Notes under the pieces: model-generated
Database searches by the model: none
What the model was told of the DNA's origin: nothing
The model's input: the letters and a program-made list of their open reading frames with translations, nothing else
Position numbers and translations under genes: made by a program
NCBI RefSeq assembly: GCF_030848805.1
Contig: NC_092360.1
Span: 14,074,001 to 14,138,000, forward strand
Source: Temnothorax longispinosus
Lineage: Eukaryota > Arthropoda > Insecta > Hymenoptera > Formicidae
Reading direction: 5' to 3'
Length of the DNA stretch: 64,000 nucleotides
Part shown: positions 52,449-62,251 of the stretch, one piece after another
Position numbering within the stretch: position 1 is the stretch's first letter
Layout: every line of letters starts with the position of its first letter

Positions 52449-52814
52449 AATCACGAAAAGACTTGATATTTTAAATATTATATTATTTCATATAACTATA
52501 ACATATCAATCAATGTTTAATTCCTCTCGAGAAATGGATTTCTCATATAGCTATAATTTTGCTGCTAAAATCGCGTTGTCAATAATATAGATATAGAAAA
52601 ACAAATTTATGTACAAATTTTGAGAAGAAATTTAGTCCAGCTAAATTCATCAAGTTTCTTCGGCCACATGCGCTATGAATGTTCATCGGTAAGATTTAAC
52701 GAAATGATGGAATTGTTACATGCAGGGTGAGATCGATCGTGCTGCACTTCCTTGAGATGGCCATTTTGATGGTGAAGATTATGTGAAGATTAGATCGCTT
52801 ATCAGAAGATGGAT

Positions 52815-54083
52815 TCAGCTTTGTCGACCGGTGAGGACCGTGATGGGTTTGAGAAGGAGCTGCGGCGGACTGTGAGGAAGTGGTCTCGACGGTTGAACAG
52901 AATTGCAGACGGTAACCGACGGCGAATGCGGATCCATTGGTTCTGGACTGCTTCCGGGCGAAGCCGTACTAGAGGGAGGTTGACTTAGAACTTGAGACGT
53001 TTGACTGAGATGATATCTGGACTGTTGATGAAATATCGACGCCGGTATCGGTGGCATCGTAATAGATCTTAGGGTACTGTAGAAATCCTGGTAAGGATTT
53101 CCCGTAGGCGAGATTCCGGATGTCGGGATGCTGATACCGCCGGGATAGCCAGTAGGTGCTTGCAGTAACCTTTCGACGGAGAAGGCCCCGTGAGTCGAAG
53201 GTGCCGCCGTCGCTGGGAGAGGCTGCGGCTTGCAAGGTAGGCTTGTAGCCGACGACGTGGTTGCCGCTCCGGGTAACAAGCTGGCCGGATATCCGGCGGG
53301 GGTGGCGTAAGAGCCGGCGCTCACCGGAGGATACGCAACGGTGCGATGAAGGCAGAGCGACGAGGGCAGAGCGTAGAGCGACGTCGGCCATCCCGGTGGT
53401 GGGTAAGGCGTCGGATAAAGGCCGCCGAGCACCACGCTCCTCTTGAAGGCCGCTAGTCGCGACCTGGAAGCCGCCGTGGTCCTGCGCCGGAGTTTTCCCG
53501 TCGCACCTCCGATGAACACGTCCTCGGAGCTTGGGTCCAGCATCCAGTAGTTGCCCTTCCCCGGATCGTCATAGTGACGAGGTACCTTGACGAAGCACTT
53601 GTTCAAGGACAGATTGTGTCGAATGGAATTCTGCCAACCTTGCTTGTTATTCTCGTAGTAGGGAAAGTGGCGCATTATATACTCGTAGATGCCATTCAAG
53701 GTGAGTCGCTTTTCGGGGCTTTGTCGAATGGCCATCATGATTAGCGCGTTGTAACTGTACGGTGGTTTGTCCGCCTTCTTCTTATCCTCCGCCTGCTCCT
53801 TCGAGTCCTTCTGGCTCGTCGGGCTGATGGACGTTGCACTGGTGGAGCAATCCAAGGGCGGCGTTTCCGCGCCACCACCGGTAACATCGAGATCACTGCA
53901 ATCGTCGCTATCGTCGGCGTGACCGACGTCGGAAGAATCCGACTGGCTGGCCGACGGCGCGGGGGTCCCGGCACACGCTTCCGGCAAAATGCTACGGATG
54001 CTGAAGTTGCTCTTCAGAGCAGCCCGTGGCGGCGGCGAAGCTGTCACGGTATGCTGCTCGCCCGAGCCCTCCATATTCACCAT
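52815..54083 (-). CDS. slp: Sloppy-paired (slp1/slp2) FoxG-class forkhead transcription factor, intronless
   Basis: Encodes 422 residues from the first ATG (54083-54081) to a TGA at 52817-52815. The open frame extends 18 codons further 5', but that extension begins at TTG and an in-frame TGA lies at 54152-54150, so the ATG is the sensible start. Both this ATG and the one three codons later have A at -3 and G at +4. Seen, in order: an eh1 (Groucho-binding) motif FSIRSILPE at about 27-35; an acidic Asp/Ser stretch at 49-66; a complete forkhead DNA-binding domain at about 105-200 starting DKPPYSYNALIMM, with recognition helix WQNSIRHNLSLNKCF (Asn152, Arg155, His156); a basic FoxG-type wing GKLRRR and following Arg/Lys segment to about 216; a Pro/Ser/Thr-rich C-terminal half with a second eh1-like FSVERLLQ at 301-308. 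The forkhead plus GKLRRR...FKRS tail and a YALPSSLCLH block are typical of FoxG/Slp. In insects Slp is a nuclear pair-rule/segment-polarity regulator that also acts in head and neural patterning. Whether it is the slp1 or slp2 counterpart is unresolved; length is nearer fly Slp2. Confidence 0.97.
   Translation of the reverse strand: MVNMEGSGEQHTVTASPPPRAALKSNFSIRSILPEACAGTPAPSASQSDSSDVGHADDSDDCSDLDVTGGGAETPPLDCSTSATSISPTSQKDSKEQAEDKKKADKPPYSYNALIMMAIRQSPEKRLTLNGIYEYIMRHFPYYENNKQGWQNSIRHNLSLNKCFVKVPRHYDDPGKGNYWMLDPSSEDVFIGGATGKLRRRTTAASRSRLAAFKRSVVLGGLYPTPYPPPGWPTSLYALPSSLCLHRTVAYPPVSAGSYATPAGYPASLLPGAATTSSATSLPCKPQPLPATAAPSTHGAFSVERLLQAPTGYPGGISIPTSGISPTGNPYQDFYSTLRSITMPPIPASIFHQQSRYHLSQTSQVLSQPPSSTASPGSSPEPMDPHSPSVTVCNSVQPSRPLPHSPPQLLLKPITVLTGRQS
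53484..53771 (-). other. slp: Forkhead (winged-helix) DNA-binding domain of slp
   Basis: This is the part of the slp CDS that encodes the winged-helix domain, about 96 residues. It opens with KPPYSYNALIMMAI, carries the recognition helix with QGWQNSIRHNLSLNKCF, then KVPRHYDDPGKGNYWMLDP and the second wing ending GKLRRR. All core aromatic and DNA-contact positions of the family are present, with no frameshift or gap, so the protein should be a functional DNA binder. Confidence 0.95.
53979..54005 (-). other. slp: N-terminal eh1 Groucho/TLE-binding motif of slp
   Basis: Encodes FSIRSILPE, a good match to the engrailed-homology-1 core F-x-I-x-x-I-L. FoxG proteins carry an eh1 motif at this N-terminal position, which recruits the Groucho/TLE co-repressor. 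It predicts that this Slp can act as a repressor. Confidence 0.85.
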
Positions 54084-54415
54084 GCTTCCTTCGAACGTTT
54101 CTCGTTGTGTAACACCGTACTCCGCTTGCACTTTCAAATCCGTACCTTGTCACATATGCATGTATACGTTCACTCAATTTTTAAATACATCTCCGATTAT
54201 TTCCCTTCTACATTTTTTCCCCGTTCAACTACACAACACACCGAACGATCGTTTTCTTCTTTTCCTCCTTTGTTTCTTTCTTCTCTCTGTTTCTCTTTCT
54301 CTCTTTTTTTTAATTTTTTTATTTCTACGCGCACCGTTTGCCTTGCGCCCTGTCTCTTCCCAGCTGCGAGTAAGCTGAACGTCAAAGCGCTCCCGTCGAG
54401 AAGCCGCGCGTATCT
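54084..54415 (-). other. slp: Probable slp 5' leader with several minimal upstream ORFs
   Basis: This is the stretch between the predicted start site and the first in-frame ATG. It has a purine/A-rich segment (about 54247-54325). Upstream ATGs include ATG-TAG (54213-54208), a six-codon ORF from 54190 ending TGA at 54172-54170, and ATG-CAT-ATG-TGA from 54161 ending at 54150, whose internal ATG is again directly followed by stop. The last is in the main frame and closes it. No coding exon is seen here; an unseen intron cannot be excluded. Confidence 0.5.
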
Positions 54416-54446
54416 GACGGCCTCCCCGCCACGGGTACTATTTATA
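54413..54446 (-). promoter_or_regulatory. slp: slp core promoter: TATA box and initiator
   Basis: On the minus strand TATAAATA reads from 54446 to 54439. An initiator-like TCAGAT follows with its A at 54415, 31 bases from the first T of the TATA box, which is the standard spacing. This predicts transcription starting at about 54415 and a 5' leader of about 330 bases. An inverted GTGGGCG (54462-54468) and a CCAAT (54505-54509) lie just upstream. TCAGAT matches the arthropod initiator TCAKTY in its first four and last bases only. Confidence 0.65.
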
Positions 54447-54818
54447 CCTGGTGTACGGATACGCCCACCAGTAACGGCACGACGTGCCTCGAGGGGCTCG
54501 CTGACCAATCGTGGTGGTAGCGCACTGGCAATGCCGCTCGACCCCACTACGGTGTTTGCATCCAATGTTTGACAGCAAACAATGTCAGCGGTACGAAGCC
54601 ACGGCGAAGGCTGGGATTTCGGAGGTGGTAGCGAGGCGCAAGCGGATCTGGAGCTATCGCGCAGCATGGTGGGGAGCGCAGCCGCAACTAAACGTGCATC
54701 CCCGCGTGTGCAAACAAATCCAACGCGTTATACCCGCGTCTATACGCCCTTCTATGGGATTGGCACGTTCTTGCACGTCGCACTGCCAGAGTGTAGCGCA
54801 GGACTTTGGCTTGGCATG

Positions 54819-54862
<44 letters not shown>

Positions 54863-57800
54863 AAAGGAAGAAAAGGGAGAGTGTGAGAGATGTGTACGGC
54901 GCGATTGTATTTATATATCTTTCACGGCGGCCGAAACTTGCTTCAACTTGATTCAATTTTCATAGCGTCGTCGAATATGGAGATGATGGGGACGTCTGTC
55001 GCAGAACGTCGTTCGTGCACCTGGTGTCATCGACTTTTGTATCTTCGACTTGAGCGTTTGTCAACTGAGAGACGCGTTAACGAACTTGCTATTGAGCTCT
55101 TGCGCGAAATAAACACCATTCTTATGACAGGTTTGTAAGATGTGTGAGTTGTTAGATTGTTATTATACACCACGAATTTGATTTTTTGTATTCTTTCTCT
55201 TTCTCTTTCTCTTTTTCTGTTGGTTGGTATAAATTTTTATTTTGTGTCTACGCTATTATAATTATTCTGAAGAAAGATGAGATAAGAATATATAAACTTA
55301 TTAATTGATGGCAGTAATAATCAATTAATTATTAACGCAAAAAGCAAGCGTCATCTCTCAAAATGAAGCCTTATGATCGTGGGAAAATCGTGCGGTTTCT
55401 TACGAGAAAAAGAAATATATTTGTTAGAAATATTTTCTTTTTAAGTAACCTTTAGTGATTATCGTTTTCACATAAAAGAGTGGATTCTCTGCGAAATGTC
55501 GATTAAAGAACGGCTTGTGACTGACACAAGTTGAGATGACTAAGCTTTGCCATACTGTTTCGGCTTCGTTACGCTTAATAGGGTTAACTCGAGAAAATGT
55601 TTATTCCATAGAAAATTGCTTGTTGTGATTTCTTGCGGTTTGCCGATCTCTTTGTGTCTATTTGCAAATACGCTATGGGACTTATTGTTAGCTGAATAGT
55701 AGCTTGCCGAAAAGAAGTTCCTTTCAACCACGAGTTCATTATTAACAGAACTTTTAGACATTCTTTAAACATGGTCAATTCTTGTAAGGAAAAAAAATAT
55801 CTTTTGCGGGATACCCACTGATTTTACTAATGATGGTGGATATTCTTGTCGCTTACTTTCTTTATTAAAATCTAGTCATAAAAATAGTTTTCAGAATATA
55901 TATTTATCATTAAATAGAATAATTATTAATCAAAAAATTATTTTGTTGAAAAGTATATAAAGATCGATCTGAATGAGATAATAATCACCCATGACTTTAA
56001 TGTGCATTAATGCGTTACCTGACGTATATCAGAAATGCGCGCGCGTGAGTGTGTTTAATAACATAGTACAGTGTACATTTTTTAGAGTGGTATATTATAT
56101 TATTTTATTAGAATTCTGCAAATTACGAATGCAAATTCAGGAAAAAGATGAAAATTATTGTTTAATTGAGGATTTATTTGTTCCTTCGATAATATAATAA
56201 TAAAACTTTCGAAAAATATAGGCTTATATACTTATATATATAGGCTTTAAAAAAATTTATAGAAATCCTATTTTTTTAACCACACACGTTTGCATAAGTG
56301 GTATCAATCTGGAATTATACTAATCAATATATAGTCACAACGACAAAGAGAACGAATCTGTGGTGCATGTGAATAAAGGGAGTAAAAGGCACGTGACAAA
56401 CGTGAACCATGGAAAAAGGAAGACCGAAAAGAAGGTTGCCGTAGGTTTGCCAAGGGAGGACATCGGCAAAAAGCAAAAGGCATTCTTTGAACCGCGGATG
56501 ACATCTTTATATGCGTTGTTCGGCTCCCCATCGTGAAAATGTCGTCACCCCATGGCGATTCGTAAATTTAGTTGCATCCCACCGTATGTTCTTCATCGTG
56601 GTATTTTCATACTATAATCTAGTAAGAGTTATGAATGAGGTAAACGTAAATGTAAGTTAATTTAGATTATTAAAATTATACGAATTAACCATCTCTTGAA
56701 GATTAATTATTACGTATAATAGCAATATGTCAATATACATATGTCAATAATCAAAACGGTTATTGGGTACTAATATTGTATAACCTAATTGTAAGATTAA
56801 AAGATTTATCCTTATAGGTACGTTTGGTATGTTTATCGTCTTTCTTAAGACGACCACCGATGAAGCTATATATAATAGTTTCAACGTGACGAATTATAAG
56901 TTAAAGGCACTTATTACGTGATTATCGTAATATTCGACACACTCTTTTTGAAACTCCAGGAGTTCACTATTCATTACCATCATCTTTCACTACAATCACC
57001 TCCCATCTTGCATGGAAAATTGCTTTTCCAGCACGACCGGCGCAACACAGCAAAGCGGTCTCCCTATTATTCCATTCCTTCGTCATACAGCTTTTCTTGC
57101 GAGACTGTGAAAACGATTTGCAGGTATCAGAAGTGAACCTATTGTTAAAAAACAACATATCATAGTTGTCGCAATGCGTAGTTGTCTCTATATTCAATAT
57201 CCTTCGCGTAATGACAATATTATGCCGTGGATACACTGACGAATATTATACTGTTCAAACAAGAGAAATATTGCGGGTGAAAGAATTTACTACTTCTGCG
57301 AATTATTAGTTTATTACTTTACAGAGTAAACTTTCGACTAATCAATCGACGAAGAAAAATATTTGAAAGATGAGAAATTGACATACACATTGAGTCTGAT
57401 ATTTTCCTTTAGATGATATTAAGTTAATAATAACATTACATGTATACGTGTTGCTGTATAATATTATATTACTTCGCGATACTTCATTTTTATACGCATC
57501 TATTTTGCGTCATTGAATTCAACATTTGAAGGGAGAGTTAAAAGAGAATCATTTTATAGAATTATATTTTATTAAGTTTTTAATGAAGTTGCGGTGATAA
57601 TTAAAGAATGCGTGATTAAAAGGTGATGTTTCTTTGTGCAAAAAATTTATTCTTATTTATTTTATTTTATTAATTTTCTAAAATGTCACAAAATAACCAT
57701 TCTTCTTCAATACATGTATACTACTTAATAGCAAATTTGGCAAATATATACACTGTCTCTATAATTTCAACATTTACGACTACTATTATAGGTATTGAAT

Positions 57801-58543
57801 TTTAAGTAAAAAAGCATTATGTACATTGATCGATAAAATATTCAATATACTGTTAAAAATTCTGCTGATAATATTAATAACATTGAGTATTTTATCGATT
57901 AAGATGTTTATGTTATGTTTTCGAAATTAATTCACCGAAATTAATTCACGAATCATCAAATTTATCTATCTAGACACAGTTGTATTATTTTTCGTAAAAT
58001 ATTCTTAGTTTCTGCAGTCAATTCAATTCTGTCAAAAAAGCTTTCCTGATAAAAAACCAAGATGTTTTTTTTTATAGAATCAAAGTCTCACGATTCGGCA
58101 GATTGGGTTACATGCATATGCCTTGAACTCTTAACCCTGTCGCTCTTTCTTCTCGCGTCAACGAAGATGCCCTGATGCAGATTAAATAGGTAACTAATCT
58201 TTTGCGGTCCAGTTGAAGAAACTAAGATCTGACAGAGAGATGATCTCCGTGGCGATCGCATTAAACTATCGGTAAGGAAAAAGAGAGGTAAGCAGATACT
58301 AGTAGAGTCTGCCTGCACTGACAAGGTGGTCTGTTGTCATTGTCCGATTGTGAGTCGTCAAATATGGAGCGGCACTTTTGTTGGAATTAGAGATCGAACT
58401 TTTGTGTTTTTTTCACACAAGGCTAATCATCTATAATAATCAGATAAATTCTTTTTAAACTTGATGTTATAAGATTTACAAATCTTTTACTCTAGATGGT
58501 AAATAAATAAATATTTTGAATACTTTAAATTTAAGCGTACTAT
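54447..58543. other. slp upstream flank, non-coding
   Basis: The first 0.5 kb is CpG-rich and probably promoter-proximal, with the AG microsatellite inside it. The rest is AT-rich with no recognisable gene. Confidence 0.6.
54824..54857. repeat. (AG)n microsatellite upstream of slp
   Basis: Seventeen AG units about 0.4 kb upstream of the predicted slp start site. GAGA-rich tracts near promoters can bind GAGA factor (Trl) in insects; here it may equally be a plain microsatellite. Confidence 0.9.
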
Positions 58544-59061
58544 ACACTGTTGGAAAATTTGTGTTAAATATAACATAAATCACATGTCCCAAACGGTCCA
58601 CTCAAATATTTGTGTTAATTTAACATAATATGGATGTGTTAAATGGTAACACCGATATTATTATATGTTAAAATATTTCAACAGAAATGAAATGTTCTAA
58701 TTCTGATCGTAATTTGAGATTAATTATGTGTGCAATTAACAAAGCTTCTATGTTGAAGTTAAGATTGTAAGATAAAATCTATACTCTTTTTCTGTAAATT
58801 TTTATTCCTATTTTTGTTATAGAGTATAATCAACACTCTTTTTCTGTAAATTTTAACACGTTTAATAAATACGTTCAAATTGTGTTTTACTTTAACATAT
58901 TTTTTAAATTATTTTTATAATTTTACATTTTAAATTTGTTAAGTTTAATTAACATAGCAGGCATATATGTTAAATCTACACATGTGTGTGTTGATTATTT
59001 TACACAAAAATTTTAACAAGGACCTTTTTTAACAAAACTACAAAAATTTTCCAACAGTGTA
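58544..59061. mobile_element. MITE-like element with CACTGTTGGAAAATTT ends and TA duplication
   Basis: The 16-bp ends 58546-58561 and 59044-59059 are perfect inverted repeats, flanked by TA at 58544-58545 and 59060-59061. The 514-bp interior is AT-rich, with repeated TTTAACA-like words and a duplicated CTCTTTTTCTGTAAATTTT at about 58782 and 58837. No coding capacity. TA target suggests a Tc1/mariner-type derivative. Confidence 0.65.
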
Positions 59062-61225
59062 TGTTAATTCTTAATCTAAGATTAAATGTTTAAACAGATT
59101 ACATACTAAATATGGAATCATTGTTTAAATTGTTTTGTAAAATTTGTGATAAGAGGATTGTTATTATAAACTTATCATGTAATTAAACATTAAACTTAAC
59201 AAACAAATACGCATAAATATTAATTATGTGATAGGTATTATTTATATAGATTTTAATATATCGTTTGCATTTTAATATATCGTTTGCGTTTGTAAGAATA
59301 AAGAAAAAACATGAAGAAAAAAAAAGGAGGAGAAAAGGAGACAGGAGGGAGAGCACACTTATTGAATCTGAAAATTCTATCACATGGAAGTAAAATATAT
59401 GACAAAATAAAGGGGGAGAGGGAAAGGATAGAGAAATTAGCGTGATCTAGGAATTTAGATTTTTAACCTGAACAGGTTAAGACAGTATTGACAGACTGGT
59501 AAGGAGTTCGGTCTGTGGGCCACACTAGACACTTAGCCTTGATAAAGCTGATTGACAGATAAAGCGCTCAAAAAGAGATGACTCGTTGAGGCTATGAAGC
59601 GATTGGTTCTAATGCAGCTGCCGTGACGAAAGAAAGGCAATATTTGCACGCACAAAAGATGGATCATAGAATGTCGTCCGACTAACTAATTCAATTCACT
59701 CAATGTCCGGCAACTTCTGCGTATTTGATCATGATGCCATTCCCGTAATAATCTGCCGGTAAATAACTGTGTTTTAAATAGAATATTAAACATATTTGAA
59801 TGTTATTTTCTGCGTAATAAATAAGAAACAACATTACAGATTGCATGAGATTATAAAGCTTGTTATTTATTCCATAGAAAACAACGTCTTTATATTTAAT
59901 TTACACAAATATATATATCTTTTAATAATTTTAAATTTTAAATTAGATACCTATGATTTTTTTTTATTATCTATTTTTAATATAGTAAAAGCTAAAAATA
60001 CGACGCTAAAATACGTCGTATATTATTGTTAATAAATGAGTTAATGAATCATCATAAATATTGTTTTAATTAAAATATACCTAGTAAAAAATTAGAATAC
60101 AGAATATATTTTCTATAACTATGTACCTTATTTAAAATTTTACTTCTTTTGTTTTGTACACATGTATATGTAAAAATACATGTATAAAAAGTTTTCAAGT
60201 GTTGTATTTTAATTTGTGTAATATAAATATATAGAATAAATAATAAAAATAAAAAATTATAATATGGTTGTTATTATACTATCATATAATTTCTGATTTG
60301 ATCGCACCCTTCGATTTCATCACTTTACCGCTACTCGCGAAAGCATGAGGTTGATATACACAATTTTAATAAGCCTTATTAAAGTATGTTAAATTACTAT
60401 TTTCTGTTAATTTTTAACAAAATATTTATTGTTACTAATTGTAAGAGATGCGATATATCTACTGGAGTAAATTAATGTATCTAATAAATCTCTATATAAA
60501 TCATTTGAGTTTTACAATTTTATCTTATATCTTCATTAATTTAATTGCTGCTGCATTAAGTATGTTCCGCGTATAATGAAAATATTGAGGTCGAAGATCG
60601 CAACTGCATAAGACGACAAAAAAATGTTGCTGCTAAAATGGTCCGATTTCCATTGCTTATATACGCGCAATATAAATCTAGTAGCTATAGAAGACTGAGC
60701 TATAAGGTTTCGCCTTTCGCAGCTCGGAGGCGTCGATAATTGGCGTTCGGTTACATCGATAAAGGGATAGTGTGACGCGGGTTTTTTTTCGCGGGTTTAT
60801 ATACATCGTCACGCTCGCGACCGGTATCAATATTTATAGCGCATCATTAATTTCAGATTGGATCAGCTTCACTTTGCGATATTGGAGATTTTTTTCTTTT
60901 TTAATTAATACGCATTTAAAATAAAAAAATATTCATTAAACTTTAAGTAAATAAAAGTAATGATAAACATTTATTTAAAGTTAATATATTAATATATATA
61001 TCATCTATATCCGTAGCTCATATTACAAAAATAATATATATAGTCACGTACTGCAAAAGTTATCTCATATTACTTTATTTACGTCGTATGCGTGTGCGTG
61101 TATGTGGAATGTGCGCACAACTTTCTTATATTAAAGTGTGGAAGTCATTCTATATTGATTTGAACGGTAAATTTTTTCGTAAAATGTTGAAGAATTAATT
61201 GGGAAAAAAAGATCATATGAGAAAG

Positions 61226-61866
61226 AACGGTGCTGGTTTAGAGCTAAAATACGCTTATCAGGGAAATGTATGAAATTGATATATCTTTATATTTTTGGGC
61301 CTGCTGAATTCGAATATGAAGCTTAAAATTGTCCAAACTGCAGGGAAAATGAAAATACAGTTTTTCTACAGGAAAGGCTCATTTTGCAGCGAATAATTTC
61401 TAATAAATAAATAATAATTGTGAACAAAGGAAATCTTTTTTTTTTATTGATGTTTTTGACAGAGAGAAAAAGGGAAGGGGCTGCCACCGCTCATCTCCAT
61501 TAAAATTTCATATTTTTATTAGTTTTATACTGCACAGGCTCACGCTGCGTTTCCTACTTTTTTCAATTGTTGTAATATCTCGCATACATATTTGTTTTCT
61601 TTTACTGTGGAGATATAGTAATGCGATAGAATATATACGAATATAAGTATATTTAATAAAAATATATTCTTAATATAAGTGTTAGAAATTATTTGCTGCA
61701 AAACGAGCCTTTCCTGTAGAAAAATTGCATTTTCATAAATATCCCTGCATAGTTGGGACAATTTTAAGCTTCATGTTCGATTTCAGCAGGCCCAAAAATA
61801 TTAAGACATATATCAATTTCATACATTTCCTCGATGGGTAAATTTTGGTCTTAAACCTGCACCGTT
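61226..61866. mobile_element. Long foldback element, ~180-bp inverted arms
   Basis: Left arm 61226-61403 and right arm 61682-61866 are imperfect reverse complements (roughly four of five bases). Shared blocks include AACGGTGC, GAAATGTATGAAATTGATAT, TTTTTGGGCCTGCTGAA, CTACAGGAAAGGCTC and AATAATTTCTAA. The loop is about 280 bp and AT-rich with a GA-rich part. No transposase frame; target duplication not resolved. Similarity may fade outward by another 10 bp or more. Confidence 0.7.
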
Positions 61867-62211
61867 AATTCTTATATAAAATAAGTCGATCTGATGCTTT
61901 GAAGTTAAATCCAGATATGTATCAATGTGTATGTTTCAGTTTATTTTATTTTCTTGTCACGCACACGCACACTAATGTTATTCCTACTACGTTCAAAAGC
62001 TAGTGGCAGACGATTTAAAAACAAAATTGCCGATGGTTATTGGAACAGTGTGTTTTTGTAACGATCGCTAGGATCTTTAGGTCTCGTAATTTGATATACG
62101 TACACATAGTAGATGATATTCTAAGAGATCTGTTTTTCTTCATGCGCTTCAGTACAACGAAGCACTGTCTTCGACGTCATGAGTGTTAATTCATAAGTAC
62201 AAGCAATATGC

Positions 62212-62214
<3 letters not shown>

Positions 62215-62249
<35 letters not shown>
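62215..62249. repeat. (AG)n microsatellite
   Basis: About 17 uninterrupted AG units. Confidence 0.95.

Positions 62250-62251
<2 letters not shown>

Larger units (their letters stand above)
51947..52814 (-). other. slp: Probable slp 3' untranslated region
   Basis: This AT-rich sequence follows the slp stop codon. No canonical AATAAA was found on the minus strand close to the stop; the first clear ones are at 51952-51947 and 51911-51906, so the 3' UTR may be about 870-900 bases. A CATAAA variant near 52605-52610 could give a much shorter UTR. Three strong hairpins lie at 52228-52252, 52287-52313 and 52424-52448. The extent is inferred; RNA data would settle it. Confidence 0.4.

Noticed and set aside
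53919..54667. Long open frames opposite or upstream of the slp start
   Set aside because: They are antisense or overlapping shadows of the GC-rich slp coding and promoter region.
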